Origin: Sitta carolinensis
Taxonomy: Eukaryota; Chordata; Aves; Passeriformes; Sittidae
NCBI GenBank assembly: GCA_032173965.1
Contig: CM063298.1
Coordinates: forward strand, 8,059,501-8,123,500
DNA length: 64,000 bases
Reading direction: 5' to 3'
Under the pieces are notes generated by a model. It was given only the letters and a program-made list of their open reading frames with translations. It searched no databases and was not told where the DNA came from. A program made the position numbers and the translations under genes. Positions 38,501 to 50,500 of this stretch are shown piece by piece. Within the stretch, counting starts at the first letter, position 1; each line of letters begins with the position of its first letter.

Positions 38501-41500
38501 AGTGAGTGCTTGTTCCAGCAGGGGGAAGAGCTGGGGGCAGAGGGCAGGCAGTAGGATGTTCATCATGTGGGCTTGGATTTGCACTTGTTGATTGTGATGA
38601 GGTTGTCACAGACCCCTGGTAGCTGCTCAGGCCTGGCTCTGGCACCTTTCATCCCTGGATAACATCCCAGTGCCTGCTGGGTTCTTGCAGCCATGGAGAA
38701 GGTGAGGGAGCAGCAGGGACAGGATCCCTGCTCTGTTCTCAGCCTTGCTGATGGCAGCAGATGTGGGCAGAGAAGATGCAATTAAACATAATACAGAATA
38801 TTGGCCCAGGCTGCCAGGAGATGCCCACAAGATCCATTTAGTGCCGGACTTCTCCAGCATCAGGAGGGATAACACAGAAAGCAGCGTCGGGTTAATTTGA
38901 AAATAGGTCAATGGGATGTAAAGATAACCCCGCAGTCATCTGACACTGCACCCGGGGAGGAACGGTCCCCTGGCTGATTAAAGTACCTCCAAGAGGAAAA
39001 TAGCAGAACAAGAAGCTGCTGGAGATTTATTCTGGAGTGGGCACAGCTGGTGGAGGCAGCTGGCGGGGAGGCGAGCTTGGACGGGAGCCGCTCCGGCTGC
39101 TCCCTGGCGGAGAGGAGCCAGGGCTCAGCCGAGGCTGGAGCCAGGGTTTGGGATGGGCTGAGGCCCTGGATCACCAGGCAGAGGTGCTGAGCTGGTCACC
39201 ACCCGTGGCTGATCTGGGGGGAGAGGTTTCCCCAGGGCTGGGTTCCATGCAGACCCTCGGGCTGTGCCGGCGGCGTTTGTGCTCATCAATTTTATTTGCG
39301 TAATTTCAAGCGCCATTAATAGTACACGGCACGAGGAAAAATCAGGGAAATTGCACTCCAACCATGAGTGAAATTGGGTTTAGTAGAAAATTAGTTGACT
39401 TAACTGGCAAATGATGAAAGCCTGAATAAAGAATGTTTAAATAAGGAGGAATAAAAAAAAAAATTCTCCCCCCACCCCCATCTCAGAGGTGCAGGCTGGA
39501 TTTGCATGAGTGGAATATTAAAATCAGTGGTTATAAAATGTTTAGGGAGGATAAAGGGGGTAAATGAAGAGATGTTCTGCTCAAAGCCATTGCTCTCTGA
39601 GCCATTCCAGCCATGCAGCCATGGCACAGGGAGCATAAATGGCTGTGGCAAGTCCTGAGCACCTGGAGAGGGGATGTGTGGCAGATTGCGGTGCTGATGG
39701 GAGTCAGACCTGCTCTCCCCAACTGGTGGGAACTTTTCTGGAGACTGCAGTATGAGTTACACTAATTGCTGCCTCCTGCAGCCCCTCGTCAAGCTTGGTT
39801 AGGGCTTCCTTAAATTACAAATTGTTTTGTAGTGCAGTGGCTTGTGGGACACACCAGCTAGAGGATGGTGTGTGCTGCAAGCACAGTGTAATGGTTTGGG
39901 GATTTTTAGTTAAATATAAGGTTTATGGATTGGTTCCACCACAGTGCAGGTTGGTGTAAATCACTGTTTGTCTGATGACTGAGGAAAAAGCAGCACTGTG
40001 TGAGCAAATGTGTTGTTTAGAATTCCATCTCTACAAAAGCCTGGCTTAAAAATTCCCCTTCAGCCTTCCCAGGAGGTTGAGTCTCCTTAGTGCCCTATTT
40101 ATTGTACTGAGGTGGCTGTGGGAGGTGAGAGCCTTTCTATTCCTGCCATCTTCCCAATGAGTCCTGTCGTGTAAAATTGTGCATAAAAGTGACAAAACTG
40201 CAACCTGTTCCCCTGCGGCGTGCCTGGCCAGGCTGCCCTGAGCTGATGCTGAGATTCCTTGTGACAAGAGCAGTGAAGCAGCTGCAAAAGCAGCTCTTCC
40301 CTTTAAGTGGAAATTCTCTGTTTTTCCTGGTTTTGGCCAGCAGGGCTGTTCCACATTTACACATTTTCTGGAGTCCCTGTCATGGTCAGGAGTTTGGGGT
40401 GATCCTTCATTGGTTTCAGGTTGGGATGGGGCTGGAAGAAGGATCTTGGTGCTCAGTGCTCAAGGACTTGGAACCACACCAGAATCATAGAAAAGTCTGA
40501 GTTCTGAGGGACCTTTTAAAGGTCTTCTGGTCCAAACCCCTGCCATGAGCAGGGGCATCTTCCACCAGATCAGGTTCAGAAGAAGAGGGAGGTGTTGCCA
40601 GGAGCCAACCAAGAGCCCTTTATCTTATCTCTTATGGCTGAGGAATTTCTGACTCTGTGTGGCCCCTTCTGATGTTATAAAGAGACTGGACAGCAAATGC
40701 TTGTGATAATTGTGTCCCTTGGCTTTCCCTGGATGGGAAGGCATTGATTTCCTCTGGCAACTGCCATGGGATTGATAGGTGAAATGCTGAAGGGGTGAGG
40801 AACATAGGAAGTGCTCCTCAGAGGATGGACCCTGGGTCCATTTGAGCTTCAGCTGAGGAACAGATAAACCCCAGCTAGGGCTGAAGAGGGAATTCTCAGG
40901 TTCAGAAGGGAAAATGCAGAGAAATTAAGAAAACCAGTGAGAGAGGTCACAGAGAAGGAAAGATTCAAAGCCTGGGAGTTTAAAACCTGACCAGAACTTT
41001 TATTCCTTAAAGAAGAGAAAATGGCTGGGATAAATCCCCATCTCGAAACAGGGGTTCAGAGTAAGTGAAGAACCCAGAAGAAAACAAAGACAGACGTCCT
41101 GGCAGGCAGGAGCTCAGGGTGAGATTTCACAGTGTCTGAGCTCAGACTTGTGAAATAAAACAGGAATTCCTCCAAAAGCCTTGTTGGAAAGACAGAATGA
41201 AACGGGACAACTGCATGGTGGGAGTGAGACAGCCTGGGTGGACCAAATCAGCTCAGCAGTTTGGTTTTCCTTGAGGATGCTGTTGCTTTCAGGGTGTGAG
41301 TGGAGTTATGAGGATGAGGAATTATCATCTTTAGGAAGAAAAACAAAATACAAGAGCATTAAAAGTGTGGAGTGAATCAGCCTCTGAGCAAACTGGCAGT
41401 GGGAAATCACAAGTACAAGCAACATGGATTTTTGAGAAACCTGCTGAAGCTGGAAGGTGTCACAGGGTTTTTTTTCCTGGGAAGGAGGAAACATGGTCCA

Positions 41501-44500
41501 GACAAGCAGATGGGCTGTCAGGCTGACATCAGTGGTACACTTGATGGAACAGCTTTGGAGAGAGGGATTCATCAGTTCACAGAGGTAATTGGAAATGGAA
41601 GGAGACACACCACAGGTTTACCAGCCCTGTATCTCGCTGGGTTAATCACATCTCACCCTGGCAGCAAGGTAACTGATGGTCTTGATAAAGAGATTGCAGT
41701 CAGTCAAGTTTATCTGGATTTTCACAAAGCACTTTATCCACTGGAGGAGGGAAGAGGGGCTGAGTGTGGCTGTTTGTAAGGAACTGTCTGCAAACCCCCT
41801 GAGTGAGACCCAGGGCCCAGCTGCCCCTGTTTTATGGAATTACTTCATAAATGGGACCAAAAGTGAGAAATGTGAATGAAATGTGCCCAACATCCAAGGA
41901 CAGGCCTTGCCAGCAGAGTGAAGGAAAAGCTGAGAGTGCTCTGGGATGTGGTGGGTAAGGACTGGTGTAAGAGAAACATTCCAGGGCGTGCTGGGAGGGA
42001 TGTGGAGCTGGGAACAGGGAGCTTTAGGCTCAGCTGGGAGCCTTGCAGGCAGAGAGGAGAGGAAAGATGTGGCTTTACAAGTCTGTCACTGGTGTGACTG
42101 CAGTGAAAGTAAACGAAATCTGATGTCTTCAACAAGAGAGGCCCAAGGGAGGGTGTGTGTGTGGCTGGGATGCTGGTGAGCCCTGGCTGGGAATGCTGTG
42201 CCTCCCAGTCCATGTGGGAGGAGCAGGAATTCAGCTGGAGCAGGTGCAAAGATGGAGAGGGACCAGGACTCTCCAGATCTTTGGCCCCAGTAAAAGCTGG
42301 GGCAAGGAGAAGCATCTGCCTCCCCCTCCCTCAATGAGGAGCTGTTGGATGGCTCCTGCTCCATGCCCAGCAGGGAAAGGAGAGTTTGTGCTGCAGGGCT
42401 TTGGTGCTGCTGGGGGCTGATCCCTCCTGCTTCTCCCCAGTCACTTAGGGGTGCCTCCAGGGCGGGGGAACTGCCCCTTGACCAGCCCTCTGCCTTTCGA
42501 CCTGGTTTACACCGACTACCACGGCCTCCAGCAGATGAAGCAGCACATGGGGCTCTCCTTTAAGAAATACAGGTAAGCCACTACCTGCTCTTGTTCTCCA
42601 TTTCTTTAATTAGCAAGCAAAGACTAATGCTAATGACCAATCTGAGGAGCCAGACCCTTTGATTTTACTTTTGATTTTACCTTTGATTTCTGCCTGGCTG
42701 GTGCCTTGCTGTGTCCCCTGCTGCCATGGCATGAGGCATTCTGAGCCTCATGCATTTAGGATAAAACCTCATTAAAAGGGAGAGAGCAGGGGAAAGACCA
42801 AACCCTGCATGTGCCTGCAGTGTGTTGATGTATGCTGCCATTCCATTTCTGCATCCAGGGGTGGGCACAGCATGGAGGGGAGGGTGAGCCCTGGGAATTT
42901 GTAAGGAGGCCTGTCCCTGGCTCCTTGAGCATCAAGACAAATGTCATCATCCCCTGGTACATCACCAGCCAGGAAAATCTGCGATTTAATTTAGTGCTGA
43001 TAGACCTGCTATTTATTACATTTTTCCCATCTCTTCCACTATCCCACACAATTTTATTAGAGAGAAAAACGACAAGCTGCGTTATTGCTTTTATTATAAA
43101 TGCATTTGCTCTTGCATTCAGCTTGTTTTGCTCTTTCCTTGCTTGTTGTTCCTCTTCTCTCCTCAGCCCTGTGCTGGTAGTGCCTGCCTCAGCATTCCCA
43201 GGATATTGGGAAAGGCATTAATAAGCTTTGGGAGGTTCATCGCTCTCAGTGTCAAGGTCCTGCAAAGGGAAATTGTCCTGCAGGGAGGGAGTGGCACTGG
43301 GAAGGTCTCCTTGGGATGCTGCTTCACTCCCTGCTTGGGCTGCAGACTGTAGAGGATGAGAAGTCCTCTGTGGAGAGGGAATGCTGGAATTCAGAACAGT
43401 TCCTAAGATAAACAACTTCTTTTTCACTCAGGGTGACCAGGCTATCCCAAACCCAGCACACCTTGCTCCCTGTGCAGACAGCCTGAACCCACCCCCTGCC
43501 CAGTCCCCATTAAAACCCCAGCCTCACTCTCTGACCTTTAGGAGTTCTCTGCCCCTGGCTCCCTTTGCAGAGGCACTGCCAGTAAAGCTGTCTCTGTGGG
43601 ATTTGCCAAACTGACTCCTCTCTGTCTCTTGTTCCTGTGTTGGCCCTGAGGACTCAGCAGGCAGAGCTGAAATCACTCCCAGATCTGCTGAAGACCCCAC
43701 AGCTAAAGGGAGCAGCCAGAGCCCCTGGAAGGTGTTCAGCAGTGTCCATGGAAGGTGTTCTGCAGTGTCCATGGAAGGGGCAGTGTCCCTAGAAGGTGTT
43801 CAGCAGTGTCCATGGAAGGTGTTCAGCAGTGGCCCTGGAAGGTGTTCAGCAGTGTCCATGGAAGGTGTTCAGCAGTGTCCCTGGAAGGTGTTCAGCAGTG
43901 TCCCTAGAAGGTGTTCAGCAGTGTCCATGGAAGGTGTTCAGCAGTGGCCCTGGAAGGTGTTCAGACAGTGTCCATGGAAGGTGTTCAGCAGTGTCCCTGA
44001 AGGTGTTCAGGCAGTGTCTATGGAAGGTGTTCAGCAGTGTCCCTGAAGGTGTTCAGCAGTGTCCCTGGAAGGTGTTCAGCAGTGTCCCTGAAGGTGTTCA
44101 GGCAGTGTCCCTGGAAGGTGTTCAGCAGTGTCCATGGAAGGTGTTCAGCAGTGTCCCTGAAGGTGTTCAGCAGTGTCCCTGGAAGGTGTTCAGCAGTGTC
44201 CCTGGAAGGTGTTCAGCAGTGTCCCTGGAAGGTGTTCAGCAGTGTCCCTAGAAGGTGTTCAGCAGTGTCCATGGAAGGTGTTCAGCAGTGGCCCTGGAAG
44301 GTGTTCAGACAGTGTCCATGGAAGGTGTTCAGCAGTGTCCCTGAAGGTGTTCAGGCAGTGTCTATGGAAGGTGTTCAGCAGTGTCCCTGAAGGTGTTCAG
44401 CAGTGTCCCTGGAAGGTGTTCAGCAGTGTCCCTGAAGGTGTTCAGGCAGTGTCCCTGGAAGGTGTTCAGCAGTGTCCATGGAAGGTGTTCAGCAGTGTCC

Positions 44501-47500
44501 CTGAAGGTGTTCAGCAGTGTCCCTGGAAGGTGTTCAGCAGTGTCCATGGAAGGTGTTCTGCAGTGTCCATGGAAGGTGTTCAGGCAGTGTCCATGGAAGG
44601 TGTTCAGGCAGTGTCCCTGGAAGGTGTTCAGCAGTGTCCCTGGAAGGTGTTCAGGCAGTGTCCATGGAAGGTGTTCAGCAGTGTCCATGGAAGGTGTTCA
44701 GCAGTGTCCCTGAAGGTGTTCAGCAGTGTCCATGGAAGGTGTTCAGCAGTGTCCCTGGAAGGTGTTCAGGCAGTGTCCATGAAAGGTGTTCAAGCAGTGT
44801 CCCTGGAAGGTGTTCAGGCAGTGTCCATGGAAGGTGTTCAGCAGTGTCCATGAAAGGTGTTCAGCAGTGTCCCTGGAAGGTGTTCAGGCAGTGTCCATGG
44901 AAGGTGTTCAGCAGTGTCCATGGAAGGTGTTCAGGCAGTGTCCATGGAAGGTGTTCAGCAGTGTCCATGGAAGGTGTTCAGGCAGTGTCCCTGGAAGGTG
45001 TTCAGCAGTGGCCCTGGAAGGTGTTCAGCAGTGTCCCTGAAGGTGTTCAGGCAGTGTCCCTGGAAGGTGTTCAGGCAGTGTCCATGGAAGGTGTTCAGGC
45101 AGTGTCCCTGGAAGGTGTTCAGCAGTGTCCCTGAAGGTGTTCAGCAGTGTCCCTGAAGGTGTTCAGCAGTGTCCCTGGAAGGTGTTCAGGCAGTGTCCCT
45201 GGAAGGTGTTCAGCAGTGTCCATGAAGGTGTTCAGGCAGTGTCCATGGAAGGTGTTCTCTCTCTCTCTTTGGCAAGGGCACAGCTCTGGGGCTGGATCTC
45301 TCAGCCAGGCCCCTGCTGTGCCAGCAGACGAGGTCAGGCCCTGGGGGCAGCAGCTGTGCTCAGGGGGTGTGTGCTCTGCAGGTGCCGGGTGCGGGTCATC
45401 GACACGTTCGGCACGGAGCCAGCCTACAACCACGAGGAGTACGCCACGCTGCGCGGCTACCGCACCAACTGGGGCTACTGGAACCTGCAGCCCTCCCAGT
45501 TCATGACCATGTTCCGTAAGTGCCTGCAGTGGCCACCCGGAGCACAGTTAAGAGGATAAAGTGGGTGTTTATTAGAGGCTTTCAACACATACATCCAGGA
45601 TGGTCAAGGGTTTTTGAGACAGATAGGAGTTTGGTCTTTTTGCACATCAGAGGTTAATTGTCCAATTACAGTTTCAGGTAATGAAGTCACATTCCACCAG
45701 TTGCTCTCCTCCCAACTCAGTTTTGTTTGTACTTTTCGTGGCCGGAGTGATGTGATGGTGTCCTCGGATCTCAGGCCTGGAAGGATTGTTTTGTCTGACC
45801 AAAATGTGAAGAGAGCTAACACTCTGTATGGAGTTCAGAGTTAGACCCTAATGCAGTGCAGGATCTGAAAAATATAAAAGCTAAAACTTAAGGCATCAGT
45901 GGGGCCTGCCAGGGGCTTGAGATCCTCCACGAGGTGATGTTGGGCAGTGTCATCCTCCCTGGCTCCACTCCTGCTTCCCCCTGCCTGCAAGGAGCTCCTG
46001 CTGGGCCACCCCTTGGGCTACAGAAGGATCCAGGGAGAGAGACCAGGCTCCTTCCGCTGGTCCAGCAGAGTCAGGGCACAGCCAGCAGCTCCCAGCTGGG
46101 GTGGTGTTGGTTGCAGAGCCTGGTTTGCTTTCAGCTGGGATTCTGAAGGTGAGAGCAGCTCAGTGACTGGGATTTGCCTGTGGCATGGAGAGATGTGCTC
46201 ACCTGAAAGGAGCCCAGTGCCCCACTGGTTGCTGGGTGACTCAAGCATTGCTTTTTCCTGGCAGCCTTAGAAACACTTAACTGTGTGAAGAGCTGCTCGG
46301 GTGGGTTCAGAAGCCTGGATTTCATGAGCTGCTTGGATAGGGATTCAAGCTCCATTTTCCTCCACGCTCCAGCAAGGCTCTGGAGCTGGGCTCCTCTCAG
46401 GCTGTATCCCCGACCCTGGGACATCTCAAAAAACATCTGTCCAGCCACGTGTCTCCTCTTGTGCCCACAGCTCACACCCCCGACAACTCCTTCATGGGCT
46501 TCGTGTCAGAGGAGCTCAACCAGACCGAGAGGCAGCTCATCAAGGCCAACAAAGTGAGCAGCATGGCCGTGGTGTATGGCAAGGAGGCCAGCATTTGGAA
46601 GGTGGGTGTCCTTGGGCTCCTGGGGACAAGGCAGGCAGGGCTAGGCACAGGCAGAGCTGTGGAGGTGCAGATCTGGGGGTGTTTGTGGAGGATCATCCCT
46701 GTCCTGGTCCTGGGGGAGTGATGTGACACATCCAGAGCCTCCAACAAGCAGGGAGAGGCTGGTGGGACACCATTCCCTGCTTCTTGCTCTGGGTGGTGCT
46801 TCCTTCCTCCCAGCAGGCTCTGAGGCTGAGGATTTCATATTGATGATTTGATGTAATTAATTATAATGACTGCCACTAATTAATTGCAGTGATTGCTGCA
46901 TTATGATGGGGATAGTTTGTGTCTGCTTTCAAGCACTCTCTGAAAAGAGGTTGTGCTCCCTGAGCCTGGAACTCCGGGGGGAGAGGGGTGGGTCACTGCA
47001 TGGGGACAGCCCCTCCAGCCCCCCAAAACATCCCCCTGCATCTCCAGAGGGGCTGTGCATGCTCCCCCCATCTTATGCAGAGCTAGCAAGCTGTTTTTCC
47101 TTCCAGGGCTGTAAAAATTCTCATTGTTGATTTATTTCTTTTTTTCCCTCTGTGCACCGCCTGGGGCTGCTCCAGTTGCAGGTACTGTACCACACCAACT
47201 GCTGCTGGGCTTTGCCTCTGCACCTCTTCTCAGGAGGGAAAAGCTTTCTGTCGGAGTTGACTTTGCCTTGACGTGGGCTTGGTCCTCTGGAGCTGCTGGG
47301 ATTGATGTGGGTAGATTCAGGGGGGCTGTACCTCCTCCCCTTCCCAGCTTTCCTGATTAGAAGCTGCTAATTAGCAGGGATGCTTGTGGTGAGCCAGGAT
47401 CCAGCCACACCATCTCCTCTTTGCTGGTGCTTGTGGATTTTCCATCACTCCCCAGGTCTGAGAGCAAATCCCCCCTGCCTCTGCCTGGCTCAGGGCTCCC

Positions 47501-50500
47501 TTAAAAGCCCCACTGAAACCCACTAAATCTCATTTTAGGAGATCTTGTCGTATTTTTCTACCATTCCCCTGCCCTTTCTCACCCAGAAGTTTCCTTAGAG
47601 CTCAGTTGAGGTAATTTGGGGAGGCACTAAAGAGAGTTCAAACCCCAGAATGGACATTTCCCTCCAGCCCGGGTGCTACAGGCGTTTGCTCTTTTGAGTC
47701 AGAACCCACAAACAACATCAGTTTTCCCCAAACTACACATTTGGGGTCATTTATTCCTGGGTGGAGAGGCTGGGGCTGGGCCTTGCTTGTTCCTTAAGGC
47801 CAGGCTGCCTGGTTTTTGCTTCCCATCTTGTACCACTCCATGGAATAAAAAAGGGAATAGAGGGGGGGGTTTCCTTATTTTGAGTGATTTTGAGGTCTAG
47901 AAAGGCAAAGATCACCTTCATCTTCTGGAGCCAGGTGCTTGCTTATTTACCAGCCTTGGACCAAACACCCTCTCCAGAGCAGGATGTTTTTGACATTTAG
48001 AAACATTTCATTAAACCTCCCTTCCCTTTATTTCTCATTTCCTACCCCTCTGAACTTCTTGCCTCTGGCTCACAATAGGAGCTGAAGTTTTAATAAGCTG
48101 GAAAGGCCTTAGACCCTTGGAGAATTCCAGGGATCCGTGGCTGAGGGCAGAAATACAGCATTTGAGGAGCCTTCAAGGCAACATACAGAGTTTTCTCAAA
48201 TTCCCCATTTATAACTCCTTATTCCCCCTGGTCTTTGCTCTTCTGGGGCTGTTGCAGCACTGGAAAATCCAGTATCCAAAGGATGGGCCCTTTGTGGTTT
48301 TTTGAAGAAAAAAAATTCTGCAGTAGAGAAATAGTTAAAACAAAAGGCTGCTTTGGAACAGAAGGAGGGAAGCCTCCAAGAGGAGAAAATTGATGACCCC
48401 CTGCATTTTCCAGGTAGTGAAACAGGATTAAATCTGAATGAGAAAATCCTTGGAACTTGTTACTTGGAATAAGAGGCTATTAGCAAGCTCTGGTCTTCGC
48501 AGACTTCCTTCTGAACCCTCTGAAGCCTTTAATTCAGCAGCTCCAGAGCGGAAATTGCCCTTGGAGGAGGGAAGGCAGGAACTTGATGATCAGAGTGATG
48601 GATCCTGCAGCCATTGGGGCTCTCCAGGGCCCTGGGGCAGTCCAGGATGTGTTTCCAAGGAACGAGCAGGGGCCTGTGGGGATTTTGCACTGCTGTGGGT
48701 CTGCCTGAAGCATGGCATGTGCTCTGGGGCAGCACTTCGAGAGTTAAAGCACTCCCCTTCCCCAGTGACCATGGTGGTAGGGTCAGACCCATCCTTTGGT
48801 GTAGTTCACATGTCTGCCTTCCTCCCCAGGGCAAGGAGAAGTTCCTGGCCATCCTCAACAAGTACATGGAGATCCATGGCACGGTTTATTACGAGACACA
48901 GAGGCCCCCCGAGGTGCCAGCCTTCGTGAAGAACCACGGGCTGCTGCCCCAGCACGAGTTCCAGCAGCTGCTGAGGAAGGCAAAGGTGGGTGAGGGCATC
49001 CCAGGACCCCATCCCTCATTACCTGTGCTCCTCCCAGGCTTGCAGGCACTCCCAGCTGGGATAATTAACCGAGAGCCTCTCAGCCGGGATAATTAGGCAG
49101 GAACGGAGCAGAGCACATTTCAGATCAAGATGTGTCTGGTGAGTTCTCCTTGCAGACTGTCCACAGGCAGAGCACAAAGTTTCCTCATTAATTCATTTAT
49201 TGCCGTATGGGGTGGTTTTTTGTTTTTTTTTTCACCTTATAGCTGTGATAAAAATAAACAAGATTCTTGGCATGTGTGGGTGCGGGTGCATCCCTGTCGC
49301 TTTCAGCTGGGGGAAACATTCCTGATTTACCAGCCCAAACAGCTTTGGCAAAGCAATGTTGCTCCATGCAGGGCCAAAGTGATGGTTGCAAGCACCATGG
49401 GGGAACTTGCAGCTCCTGGACACTCTGTGGCTGTGCAAAGCAGGCTGTGGTTGATGGAAAAGGGGGAATTTTGAGCCCAGCTTGTTGAACCCCTTGTTAG
49501 AGCCTTGGTGTGCAGGAGCAGAGCAGCAGGCAGGGGATGCCGGTGGGTTATCTGGGGGCTTTCCCTGTGGGGAAAATCACTCAGCAGCACTGTGTTTCTG
49601 CCTTGCAGCTCTTCATTGGCTTTGGGTTCCCCTACGAGGGCCCGGCCCCGCTGGAGGCCATCGCCAACGGCTGCGTTTTCCTGCAGGCGCGGTTCAACCC
49701 TCCCCACAGCTCCCTCAACCACGAGTTCTTCCGCGGCAAGCCCACCTCCAGAGAGGCAAGTGTGGGCTGAGGGCTGCCTGGAGCCACCCCCTTTGCACCA
49801 GGGCTTGGGCCAGCCTGGGGAAGAGCAGCTGCTACCCTGAGGTTACGTTCTCTTTGGGCAAGGATTCCTCTGTGGGCGTCTGCGGACGGGGTCCCCGTTT
49901 GGGGATTTGCCTTGGAGAGAAGGGGCTCTGCTGTAGGTTTGGAGAAGGTTGTGCAGGAGCCTTCTGCAGACCCCCAGCTCCTTCCCCACCAGCCCAGATC
50001 CACGTGTCCCCCACACCCTGCTCCCAACGTTCAGGTTCATCCTGAAGGCTCATCCTTCAGGTGATGCTGCCCTGCTCATCCCTTTGTCCCCCCAGAGGGA
50101 CACCAGCACCTGCACAGTGTGGCCGGGCCATGAAATCCCTCCCAGGATTGCCCATTGCAGGGAATTCAATCTAAGTAGAGCAGGAACTCTTTAAAAGTTA
50201 AAGGCTTGAGAAAATTGCCTCTTTTATTATTAATAAAGTGGATAATGCAGTGCCAGGCTCCCTCGCCGAGCAGGGAGTGAGCTGGGGAGCTGTGTGGCCA
50301 GACTGGGCTGTCCTGCCCTCCCCCGATTGCCCCATCCGCCCCCCGAATTAGGGGTTAACGCCCATCCGGGTGGGGCTGGGCTGTATCTCAGCCTGGAGCT
50401 GAGGTGGCAGCCGGGCGAGGGCTGTGAAATGCCTCAGCGTGTTTATGTGTGCCGGAGGGGAAAGAGGAGATCAATCTGCCGGGAAAGAAATGAGGCAGGA

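Larger units (their letters stand above)
33602..42440 (+). other. MGAT5B: Intron F-G (8.8 kb)
   Basis: Donor gtgggt, acceptor cttctccccag. It contains simple repeats (34.0-34.7 kb), CR1 pieces near 36.6, 38.1 and 40.5 kb, and a weak possible LINE remnant near 41.4-41.8 kb. The rest is unremarkable. No cassette exon seen. Confidence 0.85.

Noticed and set aside
43732..45156. Long repetitive reading frames (up to 226 codons) across the minisatellite on both strands
   Set aside because: The 23-bp unit happens to lack stops in several frames. The reading frames follow the repeat, have no start context or conservation and lie inside an intron.
43723..45257. CRISPR-like regular repeats
   Set aside because: Direct tandem repeats without unique spacers, in vertebrate intronic DNA; a minisatellite.
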